This document shows positions 1 to 10,140 of a DNA stretch of 64,000 bases, piece after piece. Within the stretch, counting starts at the first letter, position 1; each line of letters starts with the position of its first letter. Origin of the DNA: an uncultured Anaeroplasmataceae bacterium. Its GTDB lineage: Bacteria > Bacillota_I > Bacilli_A > Acholeplasmatales > Anaeroplasmataceae. The translations under genes were made by a program, and so were the position numbers. The notes under the pieces were generated by a model that saw only the letters and a program-made list of their open reading frames with translations, made no database searches and was not told the origin of the DNA. The DNA lies in assembly GCA_944325035.1 (NCBI GenBank), contig CALUYM010000003.1, forward strand, positions 62,001-126,000, given 5' to 3'.

Positions 1-510
1 AAATTTACTGATTTATCTTCAGGATTTGCTAAAGCTTTTTTTATGGGGCATCAAAAACAAATAAATAAAATTTTGGAAAATAAAGAAAGAAACGAAGATG
101 CATTTAAAAGTTATTTCAAAAAAATAAAAGAAAATATAAAAAAAGAAGAATTAGAAAAATATATATTTTTTAAATTCTTACATGAAAGTAATCTAAAAGG
201 ATATTATAAAGATTTATTTGAACAAATATTAGGTGATAGAGATTTTTTAAGTAACCTAGAGTTAAATAATATTGATGAATATGCTGATATAGAAATAATA
301 AATTCTACAAATGCCAATAATTTTTTAATACACTATGTCGAAGAAATAAGAAATTCCATTGCTCATCAAAATCAGGAATTTAAAGTAGGTGAACTTCCAT
401 TTAAAATAGTGATTGCTCATTTTTTGTTTATAATCGAAAAGATGATAAAAAAATATGAGGAACATACGAATTTTGAGTTTGGTAGAATAAGCATAAATCT
501 TTTGGCCTAA
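1..510 (+). CDS. HEPN-domain protein, 5' end outside the window
   Basis: The reading frame is open from base 1, so this is the C-terminal part of a longer protein; an internal ATG lies at 43. The visible 169 residues are Lys/Glu-rich and helical. Near the end is R-N-S-I-A-H, which fits the R-N-x3-H signature of HEPN domains, often the active site of RNases in toxin-antitoxin and phage-defence systems. It is followed at 613 by a decayed AAA ATPase, a pairing common in defence islands. I cannot name the family or tell whether the upstream part is intact. A defence role is inference from the motif and context. Confidence 0.55.
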   Translation, partial: KFTDLSSGFAKAFFMGHQKQINKILENKERNEDAFKSYFKKIKENIKKEELEKYIFFKFLHESNLKGYYKDLFEQILGDRDFLSNLELNNIDEYADIEIINSTNANNFLIHYVEEIRNSIAHQNQEFKVGELPFKIVIAHFLFIIEKMIKKYEEHTNFEFGRISINLLA

Positions 511-612
511 ATGTGATATTTTCATTTGAAATAAAAGTTCGTTATATGGAAAAAGCATAGATTTAAAATGAACAAAATCATATAATGTTATGGAGATAAA
601 TATGATGGTAGT

Positions 613-1740
613 ATGCAAAAGATAGTTATAAAAGGCTTATCTGATATGTTTGATTATGATATTAAAATAAAAAAATGTTCTTAATATAATTAAAAAATCT
701 AATGGATATGGAAAGTCAACAATTTTAATAATTGTGAAATTATTTTCTTAAAAATTTATGGATTTTTATTTAATTAAAATGAGTTTTAAGGAAATAGATT
801 TTTATTTAGATGAGTAGATTTACATTATAACAAAGGCGAATGATGTATTAAAATTCATGACATAAAGAAAAATTTAACGGATATTAAATACATAATTCTA
901 AGGAGTATTCAAAAATCATTCCATTTATATAGTTGATGATGATCATGTTTTAGATCCATTTACAGATAAAATTTATACTATTTCTATTTTTTAGAGAAAA
1001 TTATTCTTGCTTAGATGATAATAGCTTAAACAAAAAAAGATTATAGCAAGCAATTTAAAGATATTAAGGAAATATTTAATTTGATTTCTAATAAATTAGG
1101 TGAAATTTATTTATACAAGAAGAAAGGTTAATTAAAGTGTAAATAAATAATGAATTTAGAAATTCCAATGATATTATTAATGAGATAAAAAATTACCAAA
1201 AAAATGATTAAAATTCTTAATGAACATTCTAATGAGTAGAAATTACTTAAAATGATTATTCAAAAAATGAAAATTTTTAAAATGAAAATAGATAGTTTGA
1301 GATGATACAATTTCATTATCTACATATACATACAAATCGGCGTTTTTCAAAAATTCATTTTGATGGCTTTAAAGATAAGTTTAACGTTTATGCACCATTT
1401 ATTGAAAAATTAAATATTTTTACTCAAATAATAAATGGTATGGAAGTAATAAAAAACGATAAATTAAAACTCAATTTAAATTTATTGTCATCAGGAGAGA
1501 AATAAGAAATAGTTTTATTTTATAAATTGATTTCGAAACTCCTCAAAAAGTATATTATTAATTGTGAGGCTGAAATTTCTTTGCACTTTATATGAAAAAA
1601 TAAATTTATTAATGATTTAGGAAAATCATTTGATTCTTTAAAACTGAAAAACTATTATGAAAAAGACATAGATCAATCTATTCAAAAAATTAACAATTGT
1701 ATAAAAAATGTAATGATGAAATAAATAAGACTTTTAACAA
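613..1740 (+). pseudogene. Decayed AAA/ABC-type ATPase (COG3950-like)
   Basis: From ATG 613 the translation begins M-Q-K-I-V-I-K-G-L-S-D-M-F-D-Y, the usual opening of this ATPase family. It then has a frameshift, a Walker A remnant N-G-Y-G-K-S-T near 700-720, many stops, a readable stretch at 1302-1505 ending L-S-S-G-E-K (ABC signature), a TAA where Gln normally follows, and E-I-V-L-F-Y-K-L-I then E-A-E-I-S-L-H (Walker B/D-loop region) near 1560-1590. The motif order is right, but no frame survives. It is probably a former partner of the upstream HEPN gene. Boundaries are approximate. Confidence 0.7.
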
Positions 1741-1954
1741 ATAGGTGTTTGAATAAAAACTTAAGCATCTATTTTTCATTTATAGTTATTTTAATAAAAA
1801 ATATAGTTGGTTGGTTAAAATTTGCAGGATATTCATCCTAAATTTTCAACTATCTAGCCATTTTTTTAAATTCATGCAGGCAAAAAGTAGGTGAAGATTT
1901 CACTTTATCCTCTCAAATACAAGATATCTGCGATATCTTGTAAATATTAATCAA

Positions 1955-2815
1955 TAATTTTATTTATAATCAGCAAAATATCTTTCAATTGTTTCCTTAC
2001 ACTTAGCGTAGATTTGCTTTGAACCAATTTCAAATCTAACGTTATTAGACATTTAAGTATATTTGTTACACACATGCTCAGTAACTACCTTAACATGATT
2101 TTTACTATTGGTACAATTATCAATAAAAGAGTAGTTAACGCAAATAGTTGGATTAGAATTGAATTACTAATCATCATCTCTATCTTTTATGAGCGAATCA
2201 TCATATCCTTTGGTATTATTTGATGTAGGAACTTCATTATCAACATCAAATTTAATTGTTTTTTCCCATTTGATTATCTATCACTATTTATATCTCTTTT
2301 TAAGTCTTTAACAATAAGTACATTGAGTCAATTGGAGTACATTATCAATATGTTTTCTCTTATTAGTAATAGCTTTTACATGAGAAGAATCTCCAAATAC
2401 ATTCTCATGGCCTATAAAATTATTATTATAAGCCTTTATTATTATAAAAACTCGTTTAAATAAATCATTATCTAAAAATTTACGTTTTAAGTTCTGAAAA
2501 TAGGTTGAATGATCTGGCATCTTTTCATCGAAATTAATTATTAAAACCATCTATAGTTAATATCTAGTTGACATCTTTGACAAGTCTTGCTAATACTATG
2601 AATATCTTCAATATAATTAAAAATATAATTTTAAATATTACAATAAGATCAATTGATGGTTTACCAACAGTTGATTACAAAGGTGCTACTAATGAATAGA
2701 TAAAAGTTCAATTTACAGTTTTGTCGTATTTTCTAACATATGCTTCTTTACTAACAAGTTTATAAAGTATAGATAATATAATATTAAACTTTTCCATATT
2801 ATTATTCTTAGTCAT
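1955..2815 (-). pseudogene. Remnant of IS1182-family transposase
   Basis: Read on the minus strand from about 2815, the frames give an N-terminal block (G-K-P-S-I-D-L), then a readable block at 2550-2308 with M-P-D-H-S-T-Y and F-G-D-S-S-H-V-K-A-I-T-N-K. The end near 1970 has K-E-T-I-E-R-Y-F-A-D. These follow the order of IS1182 transposases (D-H-S-T-F, D-S-T-H-I-K-A-N, T-I-E-R-V-F-A-D). Stops, frameshifts and an internal loss of most of the catalytic core make it inactive. No clear target-site duplication was identified. Boundaries are approximate. Confidence 0.75.
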
Positions 2816-2886
2816 CATAAAAAACAACTAACCTCTTATAAATATATTATAGAATTTTGCTATACAAAAATAAAGAAGGATAAAAA

Positions 2887-2941
2887 ACTGCTGACTTAAT
2901 TTGTCAACAGTCTTAAACGCACAGTTTTGGTGCGTTTTTTT
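2887..2941. terminator. Two hairpins, the second a terminator
   Basis: A 9-base imperfect inverted repeat (2887-2895 with 2903-2911) may be the end of the IS1182 remnant. It is followed by a G/C-rich hairpin, AACGCAC (2916-2922) with GTGCGTT (2930-2936), then a T run. As plus-strand RNA it is a good intrinsic terminator. On the minus strand it lies just beyond the stop of the gene at 2959-3186 and may serve it too. Confidence 0.6.
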
Positions 2942-2958
2942 AATTAGTATAAATTAAC

Positions 2959-3186
2959 TTATAATAATGTACTAAAATGTTGCATCGCTTTTTGCAGCTG
3001 TTCATGATACTCAGGTTTAACCAATGAAAAATAGTAAGGCATAATACTTTCTAGATATGCTTTATCAAAAGTACCATTGTTTTGCTTGGTGAAACTTAGT
3101 TCTAATGCTTCTTTTGCTTCATTTTCTTTTCCGGGTATTACCATATTCATAAAGAAAGTATAAAATTTTTTTTGTCCATCATTCAT
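2959..3186 (-). CDS. Small conserved hypothetical protein (75 aa)
   Basis: A 75-residue, largely helical, soluble-looking protein with no signal peptide, membrane segment or cysteines. The start is supported by an AGAAAGGGTG ribosome site a few bases upstream of the ATG. It stands alone on the minus strand, divergent from the ribosomal superoperon. Codon use and intactness contrast with the decayed DNA beside it, so it is probably a real gene. I do not recognise its family and assign no function. Confidence 0.6.
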   Translation of the reverse strand: MNDGQKKFYTFFMNMVIPGKENEAKEALELSFTKQNNGTFDKAYLESIMPYYFSLVKPEYHEQLQKAMQHFSTLL

Positions 3187-3317
3187 TCTAAAAACACCCT
3201 TTCTAATTATATTATTCTTTATGTTCGCATTATATCATTATTGTTAACTATCAGCAATTAAAATGAAGACTTGAAATTAATGTATTTAACTCAAAAATAA
3301 AAAAAAATATTTTACAC

Positions 3318-3346
3318 TTGCATCACCTTAAATTTTGTGTTAAAAT
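3318..3346 (+). promoter_or_regulatory. Promoter of the ribosomal superoperon
   Basis: TTGCAT (3318-3323) and TAAAAT (3341-3346) are 17 bases apart, with a TGn extended -10. It is the only good sigma-A-type promoter seen upstream of rpsJ. Transcription should start near 3353 and leave a leader of about 130 nt. Confidence 0.7.
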
Positions 3347-3352
3347 ATGAAA

Positions 3353-3481
3353 GACTCAGGAAAATGGGTTGGCTGTGAAGTGGAAGGTTGCCGATACACC
3401 GGTAAACGTTGTCATTCAGTGCATCTGGGTTTTTCCATGGAGCAAGTCTATACATGATTATAGGCGAAAGGAGTTATTAAA
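3353..3481 (+). promoter_or_regulatory. Structured leader of the S10 operon
   Basis: About 130 nt between the promoter and rpsJ are unusually G-rich for this genome. GGAAAA (3359-3364) can pair with TTTTCC (3431-3436), enclosing a G/C-rich multi-branched region. There is no ORF. S10-operon leaders in Bacillota are often targets for ribosomal-protein autoregulation; that role here is inference from position and base composition. Confidence 0.5.
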
Positions 3482-3790
3482 ATGGCAAAAGAAAAAATTA
3501 GAATTCGTTTAAAATCTTATGATCACAGATTGTTAGACCAATCTGCAAAGAAAATTGTAGACAGTGTTAAGAAGACTGGTTCAGTAGTTAACGGACCAAT
3601 TCCTCTTCCAACTGAAAAGGAAATCTTCACAATCTTACGTTCACCTCACGTAAACAAAGATTCACGTGAACAATTTGAACGTAGAACTCATAAGAGACTA
3701 ATCGAAATTGTGGAACCAACTCCACAAACAATCGACGCTTTAATGCACATTGATCTACCTTCTGGTGTAGATATCGTATTAAAGAAGTAA
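3482..3790 (+). CDS. rpsJ: 30S ribosomal protein S10
   Basis: First gene of the superoperon. The protein has 102 residues, the normal S10 length, and recognisable family sequence: [10 protein letters not shown] near the N-terminus and the [13 protein letters not shown] segment in the middle. S10 assembles into the head of the small subunit and, in many bacteria, joins NusB in antitermination. The ATG at 3482 follows a GAAAGGAG ribosome site. It is expected to be co-transcribed with everything to rplQ. Confidence 0.97.
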   Translation: MAKEKIRIRLKSYDHRLLDQSAKKIVDSVKKTGSVVNGPIPLPTEKEIFTILRSPHVNKDSREQFERRTHKRLIEIVEPTPQTIDALMHIDLPSGVDIVLKK

Positions 3791-3824
3791 TCTAAAAATA
3801 TAATTGAAAGAAAGGTGTAAACTC

Positions 3825-4469
3825 ATGGCTAAGGGAATCTTAGGTAGAAAATTGGGTATGACTCAAATTTTCGATGCAGAGGGAAATTTAATCCCTGTAA
3901 CAATCATTGATTGTTCACAAAACGTAGTTTTACAACAAAAGACTGTTGAAAACGATGGCTACGTAGCAACACAAGTAGGTTTCGAAGACAAACGTGAAGG
4001 TTTAACAAATAAGCCTGAACAAGGACATGCTAAGAAAGCAAACACTACTCCTAAGCGCTTCATTAAAGAAATTCGTTTCTCAGTGCAAGCGGACGGAAAT
4101 GAATTAGCTTCTTTAAATGTTGGTCAAGAGATTAAGTGTGATATTTTTGCTGCTGGTGATTTAGTAGACGTAACTGGTACTTCAAAAGGAAAAGGATTCC
4201 AAGGTACTATTAAACGTTACAACCACCACAGAGGACCTATGGGACACGGATCTGGTGCTCACAGAATCGTTGGTTCAATGGGACCTATTAAAGGAAATAT
4301 GAAGGGTAAGAAAATGCCTGGACATATGGGACATGAAACTGTAACATTACAAAATTTATCAATCGCAGTTGTTGACGCTGAAAGACAATTAATTTTAATC
4401 AAAGGAAACGTTCCAGGACCTAAAAAAGGTTTCGTTGAAATTAAGTCAGCTGTTAAAGCTAGCAAGTAA
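3825..4469 (+). CDS. rplC: 50S ribosomal protein L3
   Basis: L3 sits near the peptidyl-transferase centre and nucleates 50S assembly. The protein begins [14 protein letters not shown] and has the conserved central loop [18 protein letters not shown] take the ATG at 3825, giving 214 residues, because an upstream in-frame TTG at 3804 would overlap the ribosome site GAAAGGTG. It lies 34 bases after rpsJ in normal S10-operon order. Confidence 0.97.
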   Translation: MAKGILGRKLGMTQIFDAEGNLIPVTIIDCSQNVVLQQKTVENDGYVATQVGFEDKREGLTNKPEQGHAKKANTTPKRFIKEIRFSVQADGNELASLNVGQEIKCDIFAAGDLVDVTGTSKGKGFQGTIKRYNHHRGPMGHGSGAHRIVGSMGPIKGNMKGKKMPGHMGHETVTLQNLSIAVVDAERQLILIKGNVPGPKKGFVEIKSAVKASK

Positions 4470-4499
4470 TAACATTAGTAGAAAGGAGATTTAACCAGT

Positions 4500-5114
4500 A
4501 TGGAATTATTAAATCAATCTGGAGAAAAAATCAAAGATATTACTTTAAACCAAGAAATCTTTGGAATTGAACCTAATCAACAAGTAATCTATGATGTTGT
4601 AAACGCTCAAAGAGCAGCTATGCGTCAAGGTACTCATGATACATTAAACCGTACAGAAGTTCGTGGTGGAGGAAAGAAGCCATGGTCTCAAAAGGGAACA
4701 GGACGTGCTCGTCAAGGTTCTATCCGTGCTCCTCAATGGCGTGGTGGAGGTACTGTTTTCGGTCCAACTCCTAGAAGCTATGCTGTAAAGGTTAATAAAA
4801 AGGTTCGTCAATTAGGTTTAAAGTCAGCTTTATCATATAAAGCAAGAGAAAACAAGTTAACTGTAGTTGACAATGTAACATTTGACTCAATTAAAACAAA
4901 GAATTTTATTAAATTCTTAAATGATATTAAAGTAGAAGGAAAAGTTATGGTAGTAGTAACTGAATTAACTGCAGAAGTAGTTCTTTCAGCTCGTAACTTA
5001 CCAAACGTTTTCGTTTGCCCAGCTGATCATGCAAGTGTATTTGACATTTTATGTTATGACAAGCTTGTTATGACTGAAGGCGCAGTAAAATATTTCGAGG
5101 AGGTTCTAGCATAA
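4500..5114 (+). CDS. rplD: 50S ribosomal protein L4
   Basis: A 204-residue L4. It lines the exit tunnel and in several bacteria represses its own operon by binding the S10 leader. The conserved tunnel loop is visible at about residues 45-90: [17 protein letters not shown], then F-G-P-T-P-R. An AGAAAGGAG site precedes the ATG. The stop falls one base before the rplW start, so translation is probably coupled. Confidence 0.97.
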   Translation: MELLNQSGEKIKDITLNQEIFGIEPNQQVIYDVVNAQRAAMRQGTHDTLNRTEVRGGGKKPWSQKGTGRARQGSIRAPQWRGGGTVFGPTPRSYAVKVNKKVRQLGLKSALSYKARENKLTVVDNVTFDSIKTKNFIKFLNDIKVEGKVMVVVTELTAEVVLSARNLPNVFVCPADHASVFDILCYDKLVMTEGAVKYFEEVLA

Positions 5115-5115
5115 T

Positions 5116-5412
5116 ATGGCAACAAATCTAAAATTTTATGACATTATTAAAGAACCAATCATTACTGAAAAGTCAATGCAATTAAAAGAACAATTCAACA
5201 AATATACTTTTAAAGTTGCAAAAGACGCTAACAAAATTGAAATTAAGAACGCTGTTGAAGCAATCTTCAAAGTAAAAGTATTAAGCGTTCATACAATCAC
5301 TGTTTTACCTAAGCGCAGAAGAGTAGGTAAGTATGAAGGATATACTTCAGCTTACAAGAAAGCTATCTGTAAATTAGCTGATGGTAACAAGATTGATGCA
5401 TTTGAAATTTAA
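5116..5412 (+). CDS. rplW: 50S ribosomal protein L23
   Basis: A 98-residue L23, which lies at the tunnel exit and docks SRP and trigger factor. Family features include [11 protein letters not shown] near the N-terminus, [11 protein letters not shown] in the middle, and a basic loop, P-K-R-R-R-V-G-K. The start codon follows the rplD stop almost directly, with the ribosome site (GAGGAG) inside rplD. Confidence 0.97.
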   Translation: MATNLKFYDIIKEPIITEKSMQLKEQFNKYTFKVAKDANKIEIKNAVEAIFKVKVLSVHTITVLPKRRRVGKYEGYTSAYKKAICKLADGNKIDAFEI

Positions 5413-5430
5413 TTATAGGAGGAAAATCTA

Positions 5431-6264
5431 ATGGCTATTAGAGTTTATAAGCCTACCACAAATGGTAGACGTAATATGTCAGTTTCTACATTTGAAGAAA
5501 TTACTACATCAACTCCTGAAAAGTCACTTTTAGCTCCACTTAAGTCTAAAGGTGGACGTAATAATACTGGTAAAATTACAGTTCGTCATCAAGGTGGCGG
5601 TGTAAAACGTAAATACCGTATTATTGATTTCAAGCGTAATAAGGATGGTATCCCTGCAAGAGTTGCAACTATCGAATACGATCCAAACAGAAGTGCAAAC
5701 ATTGCATTACTAGTTTATGCTGATGGTACTAAGACTTATATCTTAGCTCCAAAAGGATTAGAAGTAGGACAAACAGTTATCTCTGGTGAAGGAGCAGATA
5801 TTAAAGTAGGTAATGCTTTAGTTATCAACCAAATCCCAGTAGGTACAGTTATTCACAACATCGAATTACATCCAGGACATGGTGGACAATTAGTTCGTAG
5901 TGCTGGTGCTAGCGCTCAAATTCTTGGACGTGAAGAAAGATATGTACTTGTAAGATTAAGTTCTGGTGAAGTACGTAAGATTTTAGGTACTTGCCGTGCA
6001 ACTATCGGTGCAGTTGGTAATGAAGAACACGAATTAGTACGTATTGGTAAAGCTGGTCGTGCTAGACATATGGGTCTTCGTCCTGAAGTTCGTGGTTCTG
6101 TTATGAACCCTAATGATCACCCTCACGGTGGTGGTGAAGGTAAAGCACCTATCGGACGTAAAGCTCCACTTACTCCTTGGGGTAAAAAAGCTCTTGGTAT
6201 TAAGACTCGTGACACTAAGAAATCTTCTAACAAGTTAATTGTTCGTAGAAGAAATCAAAAATAA
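5431..6264 (+). CDS. rplB: 50S ribosomal protein L2
   Basis: A 277-residue L2, needed for subunit joining and peptidyl-transferase activity. It has the [15 protein letters not shown] motif near residue 55 and the highly conserved C-terminal segment [13 protein letters not shown] with the functionally important His. The C-terminus is basic, as usual. The ATG follows an ATAGGAGG site. Confidence 0.98.
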   Translation: MAIRVYKPTTNGRRNMSVSTFEEITTSTPEKSLLAPLKSKGGRNNTGKITVRHQGGGVKRKYRIIDFKRNKDGIPARVATIEYDPNRSANIALLVYADGTKTYILAPKGLEVGQTVISGEGADIKVGNALVINQIPVGTVIHNIELHPGHGGQLVRSAGASAQILGREERYVLVRLSSGEVRKILGTCRATIGAVGNEEHELVRIGKAGRARHMGLRPEVRGSVMNPNDHPHGGGEGKAPIGRKAPLTPWGKKALGIKTRDTKKSSNKLIVRRRNQK

Positions 6265-6292
6265 TTTTCGATAATCGGAAGGAGGATACGTT

Positions 6293-6571
6293 GTGGCTCG
6301 TTCAATAAAGAAAGGACCTTTCTGTGACGAACATTTAATGAAAAAAGTAGTTGCACAGAATGCCGCTAATGAAAAGAAAGTAATTCAAACATGGTCTCGC
6401 CGTTCTACAATTTTCCCTGAATTCGTAGGACACACTTTTGGTGTTTACAATGGTAGAGAACATACACCTGTTTATGTAACAGAAGATATGGTAGGTCACA
6501 AATTAGGAGAATTTGCTCCTACTCGTACATACCATGGACATGGTGCCGATGATAAAAAGGCATCTAGATAA
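6293..6571 (+). CDS. rpsS: 30S ribosomal protein S19
   Basis: A 92-residue S19 of the small-subunit head, partner of S13. It opens [12 protein letters not shown] and has the conserved [13 protein letters not shown] segment. It starts with GTG at 6293, supported by the strong site GGAAGGAGG; no closer ATG fits the family N-terminus. Confidence 0.97.
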   Translation: MARSIKKGPFCDEHLMKKVVAQNAANEKKVIQTWSRRSTIFPEFVGHTFGVYNGREHTPVYVTEDMVGHKLGEFAPTRTYHGHGADDKKASR

Positions 6572-6588
6572 TTAGGAGGATATACAAC

Positions 6589-6924
6589 ATGGAAGTTAAA
6601 GCTATAGCTAAAAATGTTCGCGTTACTCCTAGTAAAGCTCGTCTTGTTGTTGACATGATTCGTGGTAAGAATGTTAATGAAGCTTTTGCAATTCTAAAGC
6701 TAACAAATAAGAACGCTTGCGAGGATGTAAGCAAAGTTTTAAAGTCTGCATGTGCTAATGCAGTTAATAATAACGGTTTAGATATGTCTAAACTATTCGT
6801 AAAAGAAATTTACGTATGTGATGGATTAAGAATGAAGAGAATGTTCCCTCGTGCTAAAGGCCGTGGTGACGTTATCACTAAGAGACTTTCAAGTATCACT
6901 TGCGTAGTTGCTGAAAGAAATTAA
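6589..6924 (+). CDS. rplV: 50S ribosomal protein L22
   Basis: A 111-residue L22, an exit-tunnel protein whose beta-hairpin is a known macrolide-resistance site. Visible signatures are [17 protein letters not shown] near the N-terminus and [11 protein letters not shown] in the hairpin. The site TTAGGAGG precedes the ATG. Placed normally between rpsS and rpsC. Confidence 0.97.
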   Translation: MEVKAIAKNVRVTPSKARLVVDMIRGKNVNEAFAILKLTNKNACEDVSKVLKSACANAVNNNGLDMSKLFVKEIYVCDGLRMKRMFPRAKGRGDVITKRLSSITCVVAERN

Positions 6925-6941
6925 TTCAAGGAGGAAATCAC

Positions 6942-7688
6942 ATGGGTCAAAAAGTAAGTCCAGTCGGATTACGTGTTGGTATTAACCGCGAATGGGACGC
7001 ACAATGGTATGCAAGTAAAAATGATGTTGCTGATCTTTTATTAGAAGATTTAAAGATTCGTAAACATTTAGAAACTGTATATGCTAAAGCTGCTGTTTCT
7101 CGTATCTTAATCGAACGTGTAAAAGGATCAAACAAAGACCGCGTTAAGATTACTTTATATACTGCAAAACCAGGTGTAGTAATCGGACGTGAAGCTGAAA
7201 CAAAGAATAAAGTGGTTTCAGATTTAGAATACATTACAAAGAAAGAAATTTCTCTAAATGTAGTAGAAATTAAAAAACCAGAATTAGATGCTACATTAGT
7301 AGCTAAATCAATTGCTGAACAACTAGAAGCACGTGCATCTTTCCGCCGTGTTCAAAAAGTTGCTATTCAAAGAGCTTTAAAGGCTGGTGCTAAGGGTGCT
7401 AAGACTTTAATTGCTGGTCGTCTAGGTGGAGCTGAAATGGCTCGTTCTGAAGGTTATAATGAAGGTCAAGTACCTCTACAAACTCTTCGTGCAGACGTTG
7501 ACTATGCAGTTGCTGAAGCTCATACAACTTATGGTAAACTTGGTATCAAAGTTTGGATTTATAAGGGTGAAGTATTAAGCTTAAAGAATATTAAGAAGGA
7601 TGAACAACCTTCTAGAAAGCCTAACTTTAGAAACGCTAAAGGTCCAAGACAAGATAAGCCAGGTAGAAGTTCTAAAGGAGGTAACTAA
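6942..7688 (+). CDS. rpsC: 30S ribosomal protein S3
   Basis: A 248-residue S3, with an N-terminal KH domain (K-P-G-V-V-I-G-R-E) and a conserved C-terminal domain ([15 protein letters not shown]). It lies at the mRNA entry site. The last 35 or so residues are a Lys/Arg/Pro/Gly-rich tail, somewhat longer than in the shortest homologues. The start follows AAGGAGG. Confidence 0.97.
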   Translation: MGQKVSPVGLRVGINREWDAQWYASKNDVADLLLEDLKIRKHLETVYAKAAVSRILIERVKGSNKDRVKITLYTAKPGVVIGREAETKNKVVSDLEYITKKEISLNVVEIKKPELDATLVAKSIAEQLEARASFRRVQKVAIQRALKAGAKGAKTLIAGRLGGAEMARSEGYNEGQVPLQTLRADVDYAVAEAHTTYGKLGIKVWIYKGEVLSLKNIKKDEQPSRKPNFRNAKGPRQDKPGRSSKGGN

Positions 7689-7690
7689 TT

Positions 7691-8107
7691 ATGTTAATGC
7701 CTAAAAGAGTAAAGTACCGTCGTCCTCACCGTGTTTCTTACGAAGGTAAGGCTAAGGGTGGAACTGAAATTGCTTTTGGTGAATTCGGTTTAAAGTCATT
7801 AGAAGGTGCTTATGTAACTAACCGCCAAATTGAGGCAGCTCGTATTGCGATTACTCGTTATATGAACCGTCAAGGTAAGGTTTGGATTAAAGTGTTCCCT
7901 CACTTATCAAAAACTAAAAAACCTCTTGCAGTACGTATGGGTTCTGGTAAAGGTTCTCCAGATTCATGGGTAGCTGTAGTTAAGAAGGAAGTTATTTTAT
8001 TTGAAGTAGCTGGTGTTTCTGAAGAAATCGCTCGTGAAGCTTTACGTCTAGCTAGTCATAAACTTCCTGTAAAAACTAAAATTGTTAAAAAGGAGTGTGC
8101 TGAATAA
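7691..8107 (+). CDS. rplP: 50S ribosomal protein L16
   Basis: A 138-residue L16, which helps position tRNAs at the A site. The family N-terminus [11 protein letters not shown] supports ATG 7691 rather than the second Met two codons on. The conserved G-S-G-K-G-S-P segment is present. Its ribosome site GGAGG lies at the end of rpsC, and its stop TAA overlaps the rpmC ATG by one base. Confidence 0.96.
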   Translation: MLMPKRVKYRRPHRVSYEGKAKGGTEIAFGEFGLKSLEGAYVTNRQIEAARIAITRYMNRQGKVWIKVFPHLSKTKKPLAVRMGSGKGSPDSWVAVVKKEVILFEVAGVSEEIAREALRLASHKLPVKTKIVKKECAE

Positions 8108-8310
8108 TGAAAAATTCTGAAATCAGAAATTTAACTGTTGAAGAAATTAATAAGCAAATTGCTGAATTAAAAGAAGAGTTATTTAACTTAAGACTTCAAT
8201 CAGCACTTAACCAATTAACTAATACTGCTCGCATTAGCGCAGTAAAAAAGACAATTGCGAGAATGAAAACTATTCTTACTGAAAAGTCTGCTGAAAAGAA
8301 GGAGGACTAA
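8107..8310 (+). CDS. rpmC: 50S ribosomal protein L29
   Basis: A 67-residue L29, two antiparallel helices at the exit tunnel rim. Family sequence includes [19 protein letters not shown]. The start overlaps the rplP stop (TAATG), implying coupled translation. Confidence 0.95.
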   Translation: MKNSEIRNLTVEEINKQIAELKEELFNLRLQSALNQLTNTARISAVKKTIARMKTILTEKSAEKKED

Positions 8311-8313
8311 AAC

Positions 8314-8577
8314 ATGCAAGAACGTAACAGTCGTAAGATGTTCACTGGTACAGTTGTTTCTACAAAGATGGATAAGACTATCACTGTTTCAGTTGAAACA
8401 TACAGAAAACACAGATTATACGGTAAACGTGTTAAATCATCTAAAAAATTTCATGCTCATGATGAAAACAACACTGCTAAACTTGGTGATGTTGTAACAA
8501 TTATGGAAACAAGACCTTTATCTAAAACTAAAAATTTCGTATTAGTTAAAGTTGAAAAGTCAAATGAAAATATTTAA
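8314..8577 (+). CDS. rpsQ: 30S ribosomal protein S17
   Basis: An 87-residue S17, an OB-fold protein that binds 16S rRNA early in assembly. The family motifs [16 protein letters not shown] and [10 protein letters not shown] are visible. The ATG lies only three bases after the rpmC stop, with AAGGAGG inside rpmC. Confidence 0.96.
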   Translation: MQERNSRKMFTGTVVSTKMDKTITVSVETYRKHRLYGKRVKSSKKFHAHDENNTAKLGDVVTIMETRPLSKTKNFVLVKVEKSNENI

Positions 8578-8605
8578 ATCATAGTTCTTGAAAGGAGGTA
8601 CTCTC

Positions 8606-8974
8606 ATGGTTCAACAAGAAACTAGACTTGCAGTAGCTGATAACTCAGGTGCTCGTGAGTTACTAATTATTAAAGTATTAGGTGGAGCATTACATAGATA
8701 CGCTAACGTTGGTGATATCGTTGTATGTTCAGTTAAAAAAGCATCACCAAATGCAGCAGTTAAAAAAGGTGATGTGGTTAAGGCTGTAATCGTACGTACT
8801 AAGACAGGAATTAGAAGAAATGATGGTTCATACATTAAATTTGATGAAAATGCAGCAGTTATTATTCGTGAAGATTTAACTCCACGTGGAACTCGTATTT
8901 TCGGACCAGTTGCTCGTGAACTTCGTGATAAGAATTTCATGAAGATCGTTTCTTTAGCTCCTGAAGTACTATAA
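8606..8974 (+). CDS. rplN: 50S ribosomal protein L14
   Basis: A 122-residue L14, which forms the bridge to the small subunit and binds the silencing factor RsfS. It has V-A-D-N-S-G-A-R-E and the C-terminal [22 protein letters not shown] 8606 gives the exact family length. A TTG at 8588 would overlap the site AAAGGAGG and is rejected. Confidence 0.97.
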   Translation: MVQQETRLAVADNSGARELLIIKVLGGALHRYANVGDIVVCSVKKASPNAAVKKGDVVKAVIVRTKTGIRRNDGSYIKFDENAAVIIREDLTPRGTRIFGPVARELRDKNFMKIVSLAPEVL

Positions 8975-8990
8975 TTAGGAGGTGCACTAT

Positions 8991-9329
8991 ATGAAAATCA
9001 AAACAGGTGACACAGTCGCTATAATCGCTGGAAAAAACAAATTTACAGTTGATAAAAAGGGTAACAAATCAATCACTACTGGTAAAGTAATTCGCGTTAT
9101 CCCTTCTGAAAATAAAGTAGTAGTTGAAGGCGTTAATTTAGTTAAAAAGCACTTAAAGCCAACTCAACAAAATCAATCTGGTAGCATTGTCGAAGTTGAA
9201 GCTCCAATCCATGTAAGCAATGTTATGTTATGGGATCCAAAAGTAAAGAGACCAGTTCGCGTTAAATATGTTGGCGAAGGTAAAAATAAGGTTAGACAAA
9301 GTGTTAAATCTGACCATCAATTTAAGTAA
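8991..9329 (+). CDS. rplX: 50S ribosomal protein L24
   Basis: A 112-residue L24 with an N-terminal KOW motif ([12 protein letters not shown]) and K-H-L-K-P-T-Q after it. It is an assembly initiator of the 50S subunit. ATG 8991 is chosen because TAGGAGGTG lies 7-8 bases upstream. An earlier in-frame ATG at 8982 would sit on that site. Confidence 0.96.
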   Translation: MKIKTGDTVAIIAGKNKFTVDKKGNKSITTGKVIRVIPSENKVVVEGVNLVKKHLKPTQQNQSGSIVEVEAPIHVSNVMLWDPKVKRPVRVKYVGEGKNKVRQSVKSDHQFK

Positions 9330-9349
9330 TATGGAGAGGAGGTAAACAT

Positions 9350-9892
9350 ATGAATCGTTTACGTGAAAAATATGAAAACTCTGTAAAAGCAGAATTAAGT
9401 AAGAAGTTCAACTATGCATCAGTTATGGAAGTTCCAAAGATTGAAAAAATCGTTGTAAATATGGGCTGTGGTGATGCAGTAGCTAACTCTAAAGTCCTAG
9501 ATGAAGCTGTTGAGGAATTAACACAAATCACTGGACAAAAACCAGTTGTAACTAAAGCTAAGAAGTCAATTGCAAACTTCAAATTACGTGAAGGAATGCC
9601 AATTGGTTGTAAAGTTACATTACGCGGTGAAAAAATGTACGAATTTTTCGACAAGTTAATTTCAATCGCTTTACCTCGTGTACGTGACTTCCGTGGTATT
9701 TCAGCTAATTCATTTGATGGACGTGGAAATTACACATTAGGTGTTAAAGAACAATTAATCTTCCCTGAAATTAATTTCGATAAGGTTAAGAAGATCCGTG
9801 GAATGGACATTGTCATTGTTACAACTGCAAAGACTGATGAAGAAGGACGTACTTTATTATCATTAATGGGTATGCCTTATAGTAAAAAGTAG
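9350..9892 (+). CDS. rplE: 50S ribosomal protein L5
   Basis: A 180-residue L5, which carries 5S rRNA in the central protuberance. Family sequence: R-L-R-E-K-Y at the start, [16 protein letters not shown] in the middle, and R-D-F-R-G-I. The site GAGAGGAGG precedes the ATG. Confidence 0.97.
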   Translation: MNRLREKYENSVKAELSKKFNYASVMEVPKIEKIVVNMGCGDAVANSKVLDEAVEELTQITGQKPVVTKAKKSIANFKLREGMPIGCKVTLRGEKMYEFFDKLISIALPRVRDFRGISANSFDGRGNYTLGVKEQLIFPEINFDKVKKIRGMDIVIVTTAKTDEEGRTLLSLMGMPYSKK

Positions 9893-9906
9893 AAAGGACA
9901 TAAACT

Positions 9907-10092
9907 ATGGCAAAGAAATCACAAATCGCTAGAAATCATAGAAAAGCAAAATTTGCTGTTCGTGAATATACTCGCTGTGAAAGATGTGGACGTCCACATG
10001 CTGTTTATAGCAAATTCAAATTATGCCGTGTTTGCTTCCGTGAATTAGCTTATAAGGGACAAATCCCTGGAGTTAAAAAGGCAAGCTGGTAA
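9907..10092 (+). CDS. rpsN: 30S ribosomal protein S14, zinc-binding type
   Basis: A 61-residue S14 of the short type Z, with C-x2-C at C-E-R-C and C-x2-C at C-R-V-C forming one zinc site. The long zinc-free form has about 90 residues. This form is usual in Bacillota spc operons. An AAAGG site precedes the ATG. Confidence 0.97.
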   Translation: MAKKSQIARNHRKAKFAVREYTRCERCGRPHAVYSKFKLCRVCFRELAYKGQIPGVKKASW

Positions 10093-10140
10093 TTTTAAAA
10101 TAAATTTTTTCCAAGTCAATGGAAGGAGGAAAACTTATAT

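Noticed and set aside
1302..1505. Separate small gene
   Set aside because: It is the middle portion of the decayed ATPase ending at the ABC signature; not an independent gene.
2308..2550. Small minus-strand gene
   Set aside because: It matches part of the IS1182 transposase, flanked by further fragments in other frames.
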